Positions 25,373 to 33,743 of a DNA stretch of 64,000 nt are shown piece by piece. The notes under the pieces are model-generated. The model had not been told where the DNA came from. It worked only from the letters and a program-made list of their open reading frames with translations, and searched no databases. Both the position numbers and the translations under genes were made by a program. The first letter of the stretch is position 1, and the number at the start of each line of letters is the position of its first letter. The DNA comes from Bacteroidaceae bacterium (GTDB lineage: Bacteria; Bacteroidota; Bacteroidia; Bacteroidales; Bacteroidaceae). Location: NCBI GenBank assembly GCA_017447625.1, contig JAFSNB010000039.1:62001-126000 (forward strand), given 5' to 3'.

Positions 25373-26803
25373 ATGAAATTTGAAGACTTAGACCTGAACT
25401 ACGACGTGCTCGATGCACTCGATGACATGAATTTCGTGGAGTGTACACCCATCCAAGAACATACTATCCCGCCCCTGCTAGAAGGACGCGACCTCATCGG
25501 CGTGGCACAGACCGGCACGGGAAAGACTGCCGCATACCTGCTGCCCGTGCTCTCGAAGCTGCGAGACGGAGGCTACCCCAAGGATGCCATCAACTGTGTC
25601 ATAATGGCACCAACACGCGAACTGGCACAGCAGATTGACCAGGCCATGGAGGGATTTGCCTATTATCTCGACGACATCAGCAGCGTAGCCGTTTATGGAG
25701 GCAACGACGGCATACGCTACGAGCAGGAGAAACGCGGTATGCAGATGGGCGCAGACGTGGTAATAGCCACTCCGGGACGTTTCATCTCACACCTCTCACT
25801 CGGGAACATAGACCTCTCGCATGTCAGTTTCTTCATCCTTGACGAGGCGGACCGTATGCTGGACATGGGCTTCTCCGAGGACATAATGCAGATTGTGAAA
25901 TATCTGCCCAAGGAGCGCCAGACCATCATGTTCAGCGCCACCATGCCGCAGAAGATCATCGACCTTGCAAAGACCATCCTCACCGACCCCGTTGAGGTGA
26001 AACTGGCTGTCTCCAAACCAGCGGAGAAGATTCAGCAGTCGGCTTATATCTGCTACGAACCCCAGAAACTGCGCCTGATTGAATATATCTTCAAAAGCCC
26101 CACCTCAGCCCCCTCTGAAGGGGAAAAGTTGCACGGCGACTCTGCATCAGAAAGTCTCCCCTCACGGGGAGATTTAGAGGGGTCTTTGAACCGAGTCATA
26201 ATCTTTGTTGGCAAGAAGAGCTACGTGAAGGACGTCACCTACACGCTGAAACGACGCGGATTCAACGCCGAAGCGATGCACAGCGACCTCTCACAGCCAG
26301 AGCGCGATGACGTGATGTGGCGCTTCAAGACGGGCAAGATTAGCGTGCTCGTGGCCACAGACATCGTGGCACGCGGTATAGACATTGATGATATCCAGCT
26401 GGTTATCAACTTCGATGTGCCACGAGACTGCGAGGATTATGTCCACCGCATAGGACGCACAGCACGCGCTAACCGCGACGGACGTGCCATCACCCTTGTC
26501 AGCGAGAAGGATCAGCCTCTCTTCCGGGACATCGAACGTTTCCTCGAGAAGGAAATCACCAAGAATCCTATTCCCGAGGAACTCGGCGAAGGCCCTGAAT
26601 ACACAGGCCGCGCCTCAGGCGGAAATGAACGAGGCGGAAAACGCAAACGCCGTGGACGCGGAGGACACGGTCGCGGACGCGGAGACCACGGCAAAGACAA
26701 GCACAGCTCCAACAGCGGCAAGCGCACCCACGGACGTGCAGACCGCCCCCGCAGCGAGAAAACGAAAAGCGAAAAGCCCCGCAATAATAACTCAACGAAT
26801 TAA
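25373..26803 (+). CDS. DEAD-box RNA helicase with a repeat-derived insertion
   Basis: ATP-dependent RNA helicase for RNA unwinding in ribosome assembly or RNA turnover. All motifs are present: Q motif (ECTPIQEHTIPPLL), I AQTGTGKT, Ia PTRELAQQ, II DEAD, III SAT, V DIVARGIDID, VI HRIGRTAR. The C-terminal tail is basic and glycine/arginine-rich (KRKRRGRGGHGRGRGDHGK). Between the two RecA domains about 30 extra residues (PTSAPSEGEKLHGDSASESL, then PSRGDLEGS) are encoded by a palindromic repeat at 26092-26188, in frame, just before RVIIFVGKK. The insertion falls at the domain linker, where it may be tolerated. Confidence 0.93.
   Translation: MKFEDLDLNYDVLDALDDMNFVECTPIQEHTIPPLLEGRDLIGVAQTGTGKTAAYLLPVLSKLRDGGYPKDAINCVIMAPTRELAQQIDQAMEGFAYYLDDISSVAVYGGNDGIRYEQEKRGMQMGADVVIATPGRFISHLSLGNIDLSHVSFFILDEADRMLDMGFSEDIMQIVKYLPKERQTIMFSATMPQKIIDLAKTILTDPVEVKLAVSKPAEKIQQSAYICYEPQKLRLIEYIFKSPTSAPSEGEKLHGDSASESLPSRGDLEGSLNRVIIFVGKKSYVKDVTYTLKRRGFNAEAMHSDLSQPERDDVMWRFKTGKISVLVATDIVARGIDIDDIQLVINFDVPRDCEDYVHRIGRTARANRDGRAITLVSEKDQPLFRDIERFLEKEITKNPIPEELGEGPEYTGRASGGNERGGKRKRRGRGGHGRGRGDHGKDKHSSNSGKRTHGRADRPRSEKTKSEKPRNNNSTN
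26092..26188. repeat. Repeat translated inside the helicase gene
   Basis: CCCCACCTCAGCCCCCTCTGAAGGGG, then about 35 bases, then TCTCCCCTCACGGGGAGATT. It contains two stem-forming halves and encodes about 30 residues without a stop. It belongs to the same GC-rich palindromic class as the intergenic copies. Confidence 0.8.
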
Positions 26804-27021
26804 ACGAATTTTTCTCAAACAACGGATTAAACGGATTAAACGGATTTTTAAGTGAACACGAGATTTGTCGCAGACCCACGAGGAACGCAGTAATCTCACA
26901 AATCTAACGAATTAAAATCGCACCAGCCATATTCGTACAATTAACTTTGTTGATTGTACTCCCGCTCGGCAGACTGAAAGCAAGCTTTCGTATGCTCTCG
27001 CTTATTCGTACAATTCGTACA
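26804..27021. other. Gene-free spacer of short repeated words
   Basis: No gene. It holds near-copies of ACGGATTAA (26822-26848, period 9), AATCTAACGAATTAA-like words and TTCGTACAA repeated around 26930 and 27005-27020. Confidence 0.6.
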
Positions 27022-27183
27022 ATTCGTGTTCGAAAATTCTTCAACATTAATTGCCATTAATTAACCCGTTAATTTATCATTAATGAATAATTATATGGAC
27101 AATTTTATAGTAATTATACGTTAATAGTCTAAAGCACCACTCCATCTAAATTCGTGCGATTTGCGAGATTCGTGTTCGAAAAT
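27022..27183. repeat. 78-bp repeat unit flanked by 16-bp direct repeats
   Basis: 27040-27117 (TTCAACATTAATTGCCATTA onward) is matched at about 90 percent by the reverse complement of 31943-32020. The core is itself a loose palindrome of ATTAAT words around CCCG. The 16-mer ATTCGTGTTCGAAAAT stands on both sides, at 27022-27037 and 27168-27183, enclosing 130 bases. This looks like a small non-coding repeat element with possible target duplication, although related words are common nearby. Confidence 0.7.
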
Positions 27184-27199
27184 AAAGTTTTTCGATTAT

Positions 27200-27943
27200 T
27201 CATTTCTCGATTCTCTTAGTCCCATGACAGTCGGGATAGGCAGAACAACTCCAGAACTCATTGCCGGAGTTAACACCTTTCTTAGCCATACGGCGTATCA
27301 TGGGTTTGCCACAGAGCGGACATTGTGGCGCACCAGCCTCAATGTTCTGCTGGGTTCGTTTGGACAATCGCTCGGCAGTCAGAGCCTCGGTGAATCCGCC
27401 TTCCTCGCCAAAGGTGGCAAGCTGCTGTTCTATCTGCTTGCTTAGCATAGCGGCCAGTCGGTTACAAAGAACAATTATGCATCGGGCCACCTGGAAAGAG
27501 TCGCTGTCCTTAAGCCAAAAGTCGAAGCGTTGTTTCTGTCGTAGTATGTGGATGCTGCTTTGATACTGCAAGTCGTCATCGTATGTGGGCTTGTCTAATT
27601 GTATTGACAACACTTGCTTGTACTCTGGTGAGTGTACAGACCACGGCAGCTGCTCGTACTGCAAAAGCCAGTTGAAGTAATCGTTTGTCAATTCGGCCAA
27701 AGTCGCACGAGCCACGTCGGTAAGTTTCATCTCGGTCTCCCTGGATGTAGTATGACGCGAGTTGCCCTCGGCGATATTGGCAGGAGCAGACCGCGCCGCT
27801 TGAGTCATCTGATCGTACTGACGGCCTCCCGGGTCGTTGCTGTGATTTAGAAAACGTCTGCAGAAATCCTGCGTAGCCAGTTGTATGATGTTAGCCAGCA
27901 CCCATGTGTCAAGCCAATAATATCCAAAGCGAGATATTTTCAT
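27200..27943 (-). CDS. Four-helix-bundle protein with C-terminal topoisomerase-type zinc finger
   Basis: A 247-residue paralogue of the protein at 17867-18523. The N-terminal bundle (about 15-110) has the family pattern FCRRFLNHSNDPGGRQYDQM, then ARSAPANIAEGNSRHTTSRE and MKLTDVARATLAELTNDYFN. A middle region follows (about 110-195), and the C-terminus (about 208-247) is a four-cysteine zinc finger (CPLCGKPMIRR and WSCSAYPDCHG) of the type at the end of topoisomerase I, which binds single-stranded DNA. An 8-bp tandem array begins 34 bases upstream of its ATG. Confidence 0.85.
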   Translation of the reverse strand: MKISRFGYYWLDTWVLANIIQLATQDFCRRFLNHSNDPGGRQYDQMTQAARSAPANIAEGNSRHTTSRETEMKLTDVARATLAELTNDYFNWLLQYEQLPWSVHSPEYKQVLSIQLDKPTYDDDLQYQSSIHILRQKQRFDFWLKDSDSFQVARCIIVLCNRLAAMLSKQIEQQLATFGEEGGFTEALTAERLSKRTQQNIEAGAPQCPLCGKPMIRRMAKKGVNSGNEFWSCSAYPDCHGTKRIEK

Positions 27944-27976
27944 AAGAGAGGTTATGAGGGTTAATAATTTTTCTTT

Positions 27977-28096
27977 CGTTTATTCGTTTAAACGTTTATC
28001 CGTTTATTCGTTTACTCGTTTACTCGATTAACCGTTTATTCGATTATTCGATTACTCGATTAACCGATTATTCGATTAACCGTTTCCACGATTTAT
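27977..28096. repeat. 8-bp tandem array (CGWTTANY, about 13-15 units)
   Basis: From 27977 the sequence repeats in strict 8-base register: CGTTTATT, CGTTTAAA, CGTTTATC, CGTTTATT, CGTTTACT twice, CGATTAAC, CGTTTATT, CGATTATT, CGATTACT, CGATTAAC, CGATTATT, CGATTAAC, then degenerate CGTTTCCA and CGATTTAT. The CG and TTA are constant while positions 3, 7 and 8 vary. It lies immediately upstream of the four-helix-bundle gene. Confidence 0.93.
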
Positions 28097-28193
28097 TATA
28101 TTAACGTCTCTGCCCCATTGATTATTGTCAGAGTGAGGTGCCAAAGTTTAACATAACTCAGCACTCGATGCGCCTGCATCCACAACTTAGTAT

Positions 28194-28325
28194 ACAGCCG
28201 TGTGTTAATTAGTAGACAGCCGTGTGTTAATTAACATACAGCCGTGTGTTAATTAGCAGACAGCTGTGTGTTAATTAACATACAGCCGTGTGTTAATTAA
28301 CATACAGCCGTATGCTAAGTGACGA
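28194..28325. repeat. 22-bp tandem array (6 units)
   Basis: Six 22-base units without spacers: ACAGCCGTGTGTTAATTAG plus TAG or CAG alternates with ACAGCCGTGTGTTAATTA plus ACAT; the last unit is degenerate (GTATGCTAAGTGACGA). Each unit contains the palindrome TTAATTAA or GTTAATTA. The 22-base period is close to two helical turns. Confidence 0.93.
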
Positions 28326-28378
28326 ACCAAGGCAGACAAGCACGCGAGCCAAGGGGCAAAAGTAGGTATCACATATGG

Positions 28379-28431
28379 TAAACAAAAGCAACAGCAGCTA
28401 TATGCTTCGAACTTGAAGTTATAGCTGCTGT
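28379..28431 (-). terminator. Strong hairpin terminator
   Basis: ACAGCAGCTATA (28391-28402) pairs perfectly with TATAGCTGCTGT (28420-28431), with an inner pair CTTC/GAAG. On the minus strand it is followed by TGCTTTTGTTT. It can end transcription coming from the small gene at 28641 and resembles the terminator at 14537. Confidence 0.7.
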
Positions 28432-28559
28432 CGCTAATATATAAAGGTTCTAATTAACCAATTGTCAACAAGACCTCAAAAGTCAATTATCGTGCAAACC
28501 GAACGCAATCAAACTCATTTGAATTGCTGAGGTGCAGCCGATATTCAAGGCTTTGCCTT

Positions 28560-28625
28560 AATGTTCAATGGTCAATAATCAATGATCAATGGTCAATGAT
28601 CACGAATTGTTGAGCGAAGGCGAAA
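28560..28625. repeat. 7-bp word repeats (CAATGGT / CAATGAT)
   Basis: Near-copies of TCAATGGTCAATGATCAATG lie just past the end of the small gene. The same word forms a longer array at 33999-34094, so both ends of this accessory region carry it. Confidence 0.75.
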
Positions 28626-28640
28626 AATGTTCAATGGTTT

Positions 28641-28826
28641 TCACCATTCGTCGTCCCAGAAGCCGTCGCGATCTTCCTTGACCATAGCGTCGGTTTCTGC
28701 ATTGTCATCAAAGAACGTGGCTGTTCCAGAATCGCCGGAAATATGAAGCGAACCTTCTAAGAGAATACCGTGCTTAACCTCAATATTGAATTTCTCAACA
28801 GTCGGCTTAATATATATCTTTTTCAT
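28641..28826 (-). CDS. 61-residue peptide with YIKPTVE-type start
   Basis: Starts MKKIYIKPTVEKFNIEVKHG, then ILLEGSLHISGDSG, and ends in an acidic tail (FWDDEW). It has no signal peptide or helix. Short proteins with an N-terminal (K/N)YIKP(T/E)-E motif are, as I recall, frequent in Prevotella and Bacteroides, but I know of no assigned function. It lies 42 bases downstream of the Ig-like surface protein gene in the same direction, so the two are probably co-transcribed. Confidence 0.65.
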   Translation of the reverse strand: MKKIYIKPTVEKFNIEVKHGILLEGSLHISGDSGTATFFDDNAETDAMVKEDRDGFWDDEW

Positions 28827-28868
28827 AATCTTGAATGTCTAATATTTACATTTTACATTTTGCATTCA

Positions 28869-31808
28869 TCACTTGATGACTACCTTCTTGCCATTCACGA
28901 TGTTCACGCCCTTCTGCATCTTGCTAAGACGCTGGCCGGCGAGGTTGAAGATGCTCCCCTCGCTCACGGGAGAGGGGGTGAGGCTGTCAATTGCCTCAAT
29001 GCCTGTCTCATCAAAGCCGGGCAGTGCGATGAACTCCTTGACGTTTGACGAACCCCAGATGCTCTCGTCAATCTGGATATATGCGCGGTTCTTGGCAACC
29101 GTTCGACCATTGGCTCTGTAGAAACCAATAGCTCCACCCTTATTGTTCAGGATATAGTTGTGCTTTGTTGTTTCAATTACAGAGGCTACTGCTATGCCTG
29201 TGCCGGGAACAAATACGTTATTTCCCAAATAGTCGGTTGATTCGGTTGTAACAGGAATTTCTTCTGTTGCACCACCAGCCTTGTAGAGCAGAACACCAGT
29301 ATTGGCAGGAATCTTGTTCACCTGAGTGAACGTAACGCCCGTAGTACCATTCGGCTCGGCGACATAAGCCTTGATTTCCTTACCTGTGAAGTCAACAGCT
29401 GCTTTAGCGGCAAATGTAGCATAGCCGGCTGCTGTAACTACGGCAGGAACAGAAACGGCAGAAATCTCGGATGTACCCTTAATACCGTTTACACTGAAGT
29501 ATGTATCTTTATTTCCTTTAAGGAGAACCTTATAACCAATTACATAATTTGAAAGTGGCCCCCAGTTCGTTCTCATAGTTCCCTTATTAGGCAATTCAAT
29601 GGGAATGGTATTTGAGATTGTTGTTTCATCGGAAGCGTCTGCCAAAGAAAGATTGGTATCGCCTGTTGCCGGATTAACAACAGCAGTGGTACTATAATTA
29701 CCGACGATAAATCCCACCACATATATGTTAGTACCAGTAGCAGTACCGTCAATCACATCTGCTACCGTATAAGGATTTCTCTTTGTACCCTTCTTGTTGG
29801 GGTCGGTGATGGTGATTGTATAACTTGCGTTGCCGGCAAGATACCAATCGTTAGTTGTGAAGGAAGCTTTGATGGTGACTGTGCCTTCAGCTGTTGTAAT
29901 CAGGGTGAGAGCACCTGTGCTTGCATTTACCGTGGCAACGTCAGTATTGTTGGATTCCCAAGCAACAGTCAGGCCATTGGGGTTATTCAGTGTCGGAGCC
30001 ACGAAGCTGTCGTCGTTCAGGTCTATGTCGAACGCTGTCTCGTCGAAGGAGAGACCTGCGGCAGCCTTGTTCACGGTCAGAGTGTAGGAAACTTCTGCGG
30101 GCATATAATCTTCGTCGCCTTCAAAGGTTGCCTTGATGACTGATGTGCCGGCCTTAACGATAGTAACGGCACCTGTACTTGCATTTACTGTTGCAACAGC
30201 GGGAACGGTGCTTACGTAGGAAACCGTCAGGTCGTTGGGATTAGTCAGTCCCTGACCAGAGAAACTCTCGCCCCATGTCTTGGTTACGGTAGCATTGGCA
30301 AATTCAATGCCTGCGCTTGCTCTGCCATCCGTGACGTTCAGCGTTACTTCCTCATACCATTCAATGTTGCCAGCGCCTTCTGCGAGAGTAGCACGAATGG
30401 TAACTTCGCCCTCTGTTTTGGGAGTTACAACACCTGTCGAGGAGTTAATCTCGGCAATGTCTGTGTCGCTCGAGCTGTAGGTGATAGTGCCAGAGGGTGA
30501 AGAGGTCGCGCTGATGGTCAGCGAGCCGTTATAGGCAACCTCGTAAGAATCCTCGCCAAAGGTAATAGTCGGCTTGATTTTGCCGTTAAGAGAGTAGATA
30601 TAGTTGCCAGTATTGATTTCGGGAGTTGAATTGTAGTTATACAATTGTCCGTAGATGATTAATTCATCGCCAACACTGATGTCGCTCGTTGAAGCAAAGT
30701 CGGTATTACCAATGTTCTTACCTCTAAATACCTGAATCGTGTTAGAGCTTGTTCCGTCGATGGAAATAAAGTAGGTCAGCATTGTGCTATTATATATCGA
30801 GCCTATTGAAGACACTTTACCTTTTGTGTAGACACTTCCAGAAGAACCGCTACCACTGCTGTAACCACTGATGAGAGCCAGAGCTTCAGCCACGGTGTAG
30901 GGCTTAGACAAAGAACCGTCGCCGGGGTTGCTGTTGGTTACCGTTAACGCATAGGAACCATTAGAACCACTATAATCTTCATCACCAGCGTAAGTGGCCT
31001 TGATATTGGCAGAACCTACAGCCCAAAGGGTCACGGCACCAGTTGAAGAATTAACCGTTGCAACGCTTGTGTTATCGGAACTCCAAGTGATTGCCGGACT
31101 TGACAAAGCAGATTCTCCTTCTGGAGTTACGGTTGCTGTCAGCGTGCCTGCTGATACGCCAGTACTGCCATTCAGGTCTGTAACAAAGCCCACAGGAGCT
31201 GAGACGGCTGTGGAAGTGGATGTCTTACTACCGCCATCAGTATATTCATAAAACTCTACCTTGGAGAATTGTACATATGTGTTACTCTTACCTTTTAGGG
31301 TTGCATTAATGGTAAACTTATAATATAAATTACTATCCCAATTAGTTCCAGACGTAGGGCTAAAAGTCAATGTGGAACTTGCGCTAGGAGAAGATTCTGT
31401 AATTTCATCGGTAATAGATGAAAAATCAGCCTTACTTGACACTGTTAGTTTAACAGATGAAAAGGTATTAACGGTGACATCTCCGATATAAAGCTTTATG
31501 CTTTCTATCTCATCTTCCATAGGGGTCGCTGTGTAAACCGTTCTACTAACGTCTAGTGTAGCTGTTGTTGAAGATGAACTCGCTTTTCCTCCAATTCTCC
31601 ATGGCTGCATTTGCATATTACCTGTAGCATACCAAATTATTCCATTAACATCTTTTGAGCCTTCAGATGCGTATGCACTATTCGTTCCCGCATTTGCAGA
31701 CAGAGATGTATCTAAAGTATAACACGGAGTTGTCTGCGCCCAAGCACTTTCGCTTCCTACTATGAGGGCGCATAGCAGGAGCAATAGATTTAGTAGTTTT
31801 TGTTTCAT
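28869..31808 (-). CDS. Large secreted Ig-like (Big_2) surface protein
   Basis: A 979-residue secreted protein: signal peptide (about 1-24), an N-terminal strand-rich domain (about 28-195), then Ig-like Big_2 domains (about 200-295, 415-495, 500-585 and 585-675, each with a TVNASTGAVT-type motif). Two intervening OB-like/DUF6359-type modules begin LSKPYTVAEALA and KRNPYTVADVI. The C-terminus (FNLAGQRLSKMQKGVNIVNG then KKVVIK) is a sorting-signal-like domain for surface secretion. Residues DSLTPSPVSEG just before it are encoded by a palindromic repeat. Likely an adhesin or structural surface protein; no enzyme domain is visible. Confidence 0.82.
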   Translation of the reverse strand: MKQKLLNLLLLLCALIVGSESAWAQTTPCYTLDTSLSANAGTNSAYASEGSKDVNGIIWYATGNMQMQPWRIGGKASSSSTTATLDVSRTVYTATPMEDEIESIKLYIGDVTVNTFSSVKLTVSSKADFSSITDEITESSPSASSTLTFSPTSGTNWDSNLYYKFTINATLKGKSNTYVQFSKVEFYEYTDGGSKTSTSTAVSAPVGFVTDLNGSTGVSAGTLTATVTPEGESALSSPAITWSSDNTSVATVNSSTGAVTLWAVGSANIKATYAGDEDYSGSNGSYALTVTNSNPGDGSLSKPYTVAEALALISGYSSGSGSSGSVYTKGKVSSIGSIYNSTMLTYFISIDGTSSNTIQVFRGKNIGNTDFASTSDISVGDELIIYGQLYNYNSTPEINTGNYIYSLNGKIKPTITFGEDSYEVAYNGSLTISATSSPSGTITYSSSDTDIAEINSSTGVVTPKTEGEVTIRATLAEGAGNIEWYEEVTLNVTDGRASAGIEFANATVTKTWGESFSGQGLTNPNDLTVSYVSTVPAVATVNASTGAVTIVKAGTSVIKATFEGDEDYMPAEVSYTLTVNKAAAGLSFDETAFDIDLNDDSFVAPTLNNPNGLTVAWESNNTDVATVNASTGALTLITTAEGTVTIKASFTTNDWYLAGNASYTITITDPNKKGTKRNPYTVADVIDGTATGTNIYVVGFIVGNYSTTAVVNPATGDTNLSLADASDETTISNTIPIELPNKGTMRTNWGPLSNYVIGYKVLLKGNKDTYFSVNGIKGTSEISAVSVPAVVTAAGYATFAAKAAVDFTGKEIKAYVAEPNGTTGVTFTQVNKIPANTGVLLYKAGGATEEIPVTTESTDYLGNNVFVPGTGIAVASVIETTKHNYILNNKGGAIGFYRANGRTVAKNRAYIQIDESIWGSSNVKEFIALPGFDETGIEAIDSLTPSPVSEGSIFNLAGQRLSKMQKGVNIVNGKKVVIK
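28951..28988. repeat. Palindromic repeat translated in the Ig-like protein
   Basis: GCTCCCCTCGCTCACGGGAG with AGGGGGTGAGG after it. On the minus strand it encodes LTPSPVSEGS, in frame, at the join to the C-terminal sorting domain. Confidence 0.75.
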
Positions 31809-31849
31809 TTGAGTTGATTATTTAGTTAATGAATTAATGTTCTGATCCC

Positions 31850-31880
31850 CGTGCCCCCGGAGTGGGGAGTTGGGGTTGGG
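31850..31880. repeat. Palindromic repeat fragment
   Basis: GTGCCCCCGGAGTGGGGAGT with TGGGGTTGGG, a shorter member of the GC-rich class, in the leader of the Ig-like gene. Confidence 0.5.
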
Positions 31881-31942
31881 TGTATGGGTTCTGACCACGG
31901 ATTGCTCGGATTTAACGGATTAGCTCGAAGCCTTTTTCACAT

Positions 31943-32020
31943 GTAATTACCATAAATGAATCCATATAATTCTTCATTAATGATAAATTAACGGGCCAAT
32001 TAATGGCAATTAATGTTGAA
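31943..32020. repeat. Second copy (inverted) of the 78-bp repeat
   Basis: Reverse complement of 27040-27117 with about 8 mismatches in 78. It lies in the leader of the Ig-like gene, so the two copies enclose the four-helix-bundle gene, the small peptide gene and the Ig-like gene. Confidence 0.75.
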
Positions 32021-32048
32021 AGATTATCCGTGTGCCGCAAAACAGCTG

Positions 32049-32080
32049 CAAAGGTACATTAATATATGGTCTTTTCCAAA
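32049..32080 (-). promoter_or_regulatory. Promoter of the Ig-like surface protein gene
   Basis: On the minus strand TTTG (plus 32077-32080) and TACCTTTG (plus 32049-32056) are exactly 20 bases apart. Transcription should start near 32042, giving a leader of about 235 bases that includes the 78-bp repeat. Confidence 0.75.
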
Positions 32081-32330
32081 AATATATGTTAAAAAATGTA
32101 TGGGAATGGTCAATTAATGATTAATGCCATATTTGGGCCGCATGTGCATCAACGTAACCGGCGAGTGGATAACCTCCAGCTGAGGTTTAGGAAGCTTTCT
32201 CTATAGATAGAGGAAGTTAGAAGAAGACAAACGGAGATAAAAGACGTTAGTTTTGCAGCTTAGCCTTGTTACCTGGACATAGGACAAAATGGAGACTGAG
32301 CAAACCCTCCATGGAGACTGAGCATGGAGA
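32081..32330. other. Gene-free spacer with two hairpins
   Basis: No gene. It contains ACCTCCAGCTGAGGT (about 32170-32186) and CTTTCTCTATAGATAGAGGAAG (about 32193-32216), two adjacent palindromes, then the repeated phrase ATGGAGACTGAGCA around 32288-32330, next to the 3' end of the nuclease pseudogene. Confidence 0.5.
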
Positions 32331-33562
32331 CTATTTTTTACTCATCAACCGCTTTGTATGCTTCAGTTCTTTTTTCAATAGTTCCATCCGCTCTTTCAGT
32401 TGCTCTTGGGTGGGCAGCATGTCCTTGATGCGAATGTTGTTATAGGTGGCAACGCCCATTGGTGTGCTGATACCCTTGAATGACCACTGAACTTCCGTCT
32501 TGTTCATATCAGAGCATATCAGAAGGCCAATGGTTGGGTTGTCATCAGGAGCCTTCTTTAACTCGTCAACAGCATTTACATAGAAATTTAACTTGCCTGC
32601 GAATTCTGGCTCAAAGGGTTTGGCCTTTAGTTCGCAAACCACGTAGCAACGCAGACGGATATGATAGAACAGCAGGTCTATCTTACGCGAACGCCCACCA
32701 ACGATAATCTCCCGTTGTTTACCCAAGAATGCAAATCCATTGCCCATCTCTAGGAGCAGGTTCGTAACGTTTTCAGTAAGAGCTGCTTCTAATGCATCCT
32801 CGTCGTACACCTCATGCTCTACGGTGGCAAAGCCAAAATCGTAGTTCTCCTTCAAGACCTCCTGTATCAGCTTACTCTGCAGTTCAGGCAGATGCTCGGA
32901 GAAGTTGTTCACAATCTTACCCTGCGTCTCATACAAACGAGCCTTAAAGCAGTTGACAAGTGCTGTCCTGCTCAAGCCATTTGTTATCACTTGGTTTATG
33001 TAAATAGAGCTTCTTCTACACTTCTACTTCTGCTAACAATCTCAATATGCTGCCCCCATGGAACAAGTGCGAAAGGCAGAGGGAAATCAATAGACGTGCT
33101 ATTACTATATTCTGAAACAGGCTGTTTCACAATTTCTCCAACGGGTCGTTGGAGTGTTATGCGTTCCTGATTTATAGACGCTTGCAATTCTCCAATGAGT
33201 CGTTGGAGTTTTTCTGTATCAGCATCGTTAGAATAGAACAGGAACCACTTTTTCATATACCAGAGATTGGATGTAGAGAAGCCATCCTCATTGGGGAACT
33301 CTCGCCTCAAATCCAGGCTTACCTGTTCTACTATTCCTGCACCCCATCGTTCTTCGGCTTTTTTCTGCACAAGGTCGCGTCCCATCTGCCAGTTCCAAAG
33401 AAGCTTCTCAGCATTCACCTTAACGGCAGCCTTCACTTGTGCCGAGCGGTAGCGGTGCTTCACTTCCGCTATCCACTCTGCATACTCTGAGTCCAATGTC
33501 ACATCATGTGACTTTACGATGAGCGGTTTGGATATTATCTCTTCCATTTCATCTTTCTTCAT
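32331..33562 (-). pseudogene. Frameshifted DUF1016 (YhcG-type) PDDEXK nuclease
   Basis: Two consecutive frames join into one DUF1016 protein. The N-terminal part (32996-33562, 188 residues) ends ...VEEALFT-stop. The C-terminal part (to 32331) resumes in another frame with (Y)INQVITNGLSRTAL and carries the nuclease motif KIDLLFYHIRLRCYVVCELK. The break is explained by the loss of one base in a short T-run at plus 33002-33004 (TTTAC where TTTTAC would restore the frame). The catalytic part is otherwise intact (D in KIDLL, E and K in CELK). Family members are putative nucleases, often near defence or mobile regions. A sequencing error cannot be excluded. Confidence 0.8.
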
Positions 33563-33743
33563 TTGGTTTGTGGAATACGTCCTTGAAGGTTCGATTGCGA
33601 CTATCTACCCATCCTATGTTTCCATTTGTTAAAGCACCAGTACAGAAACTCGCAGAGTCAGAACGCCCTAAGCACATTTATTTGGCAAACCACTATATAT
33701 GGGATACCTCCGAGCAAAGAAGTGTAGAGGTGCAGCAACTTTT

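Noticed and set aside
26804-27199. A tRNA or small RNA gene in the spacer after the helicase
   Set aside because: I could not form a cloverleaf or find a promoter; the sequence is explained by short repeated words and the 78-bp repeat.
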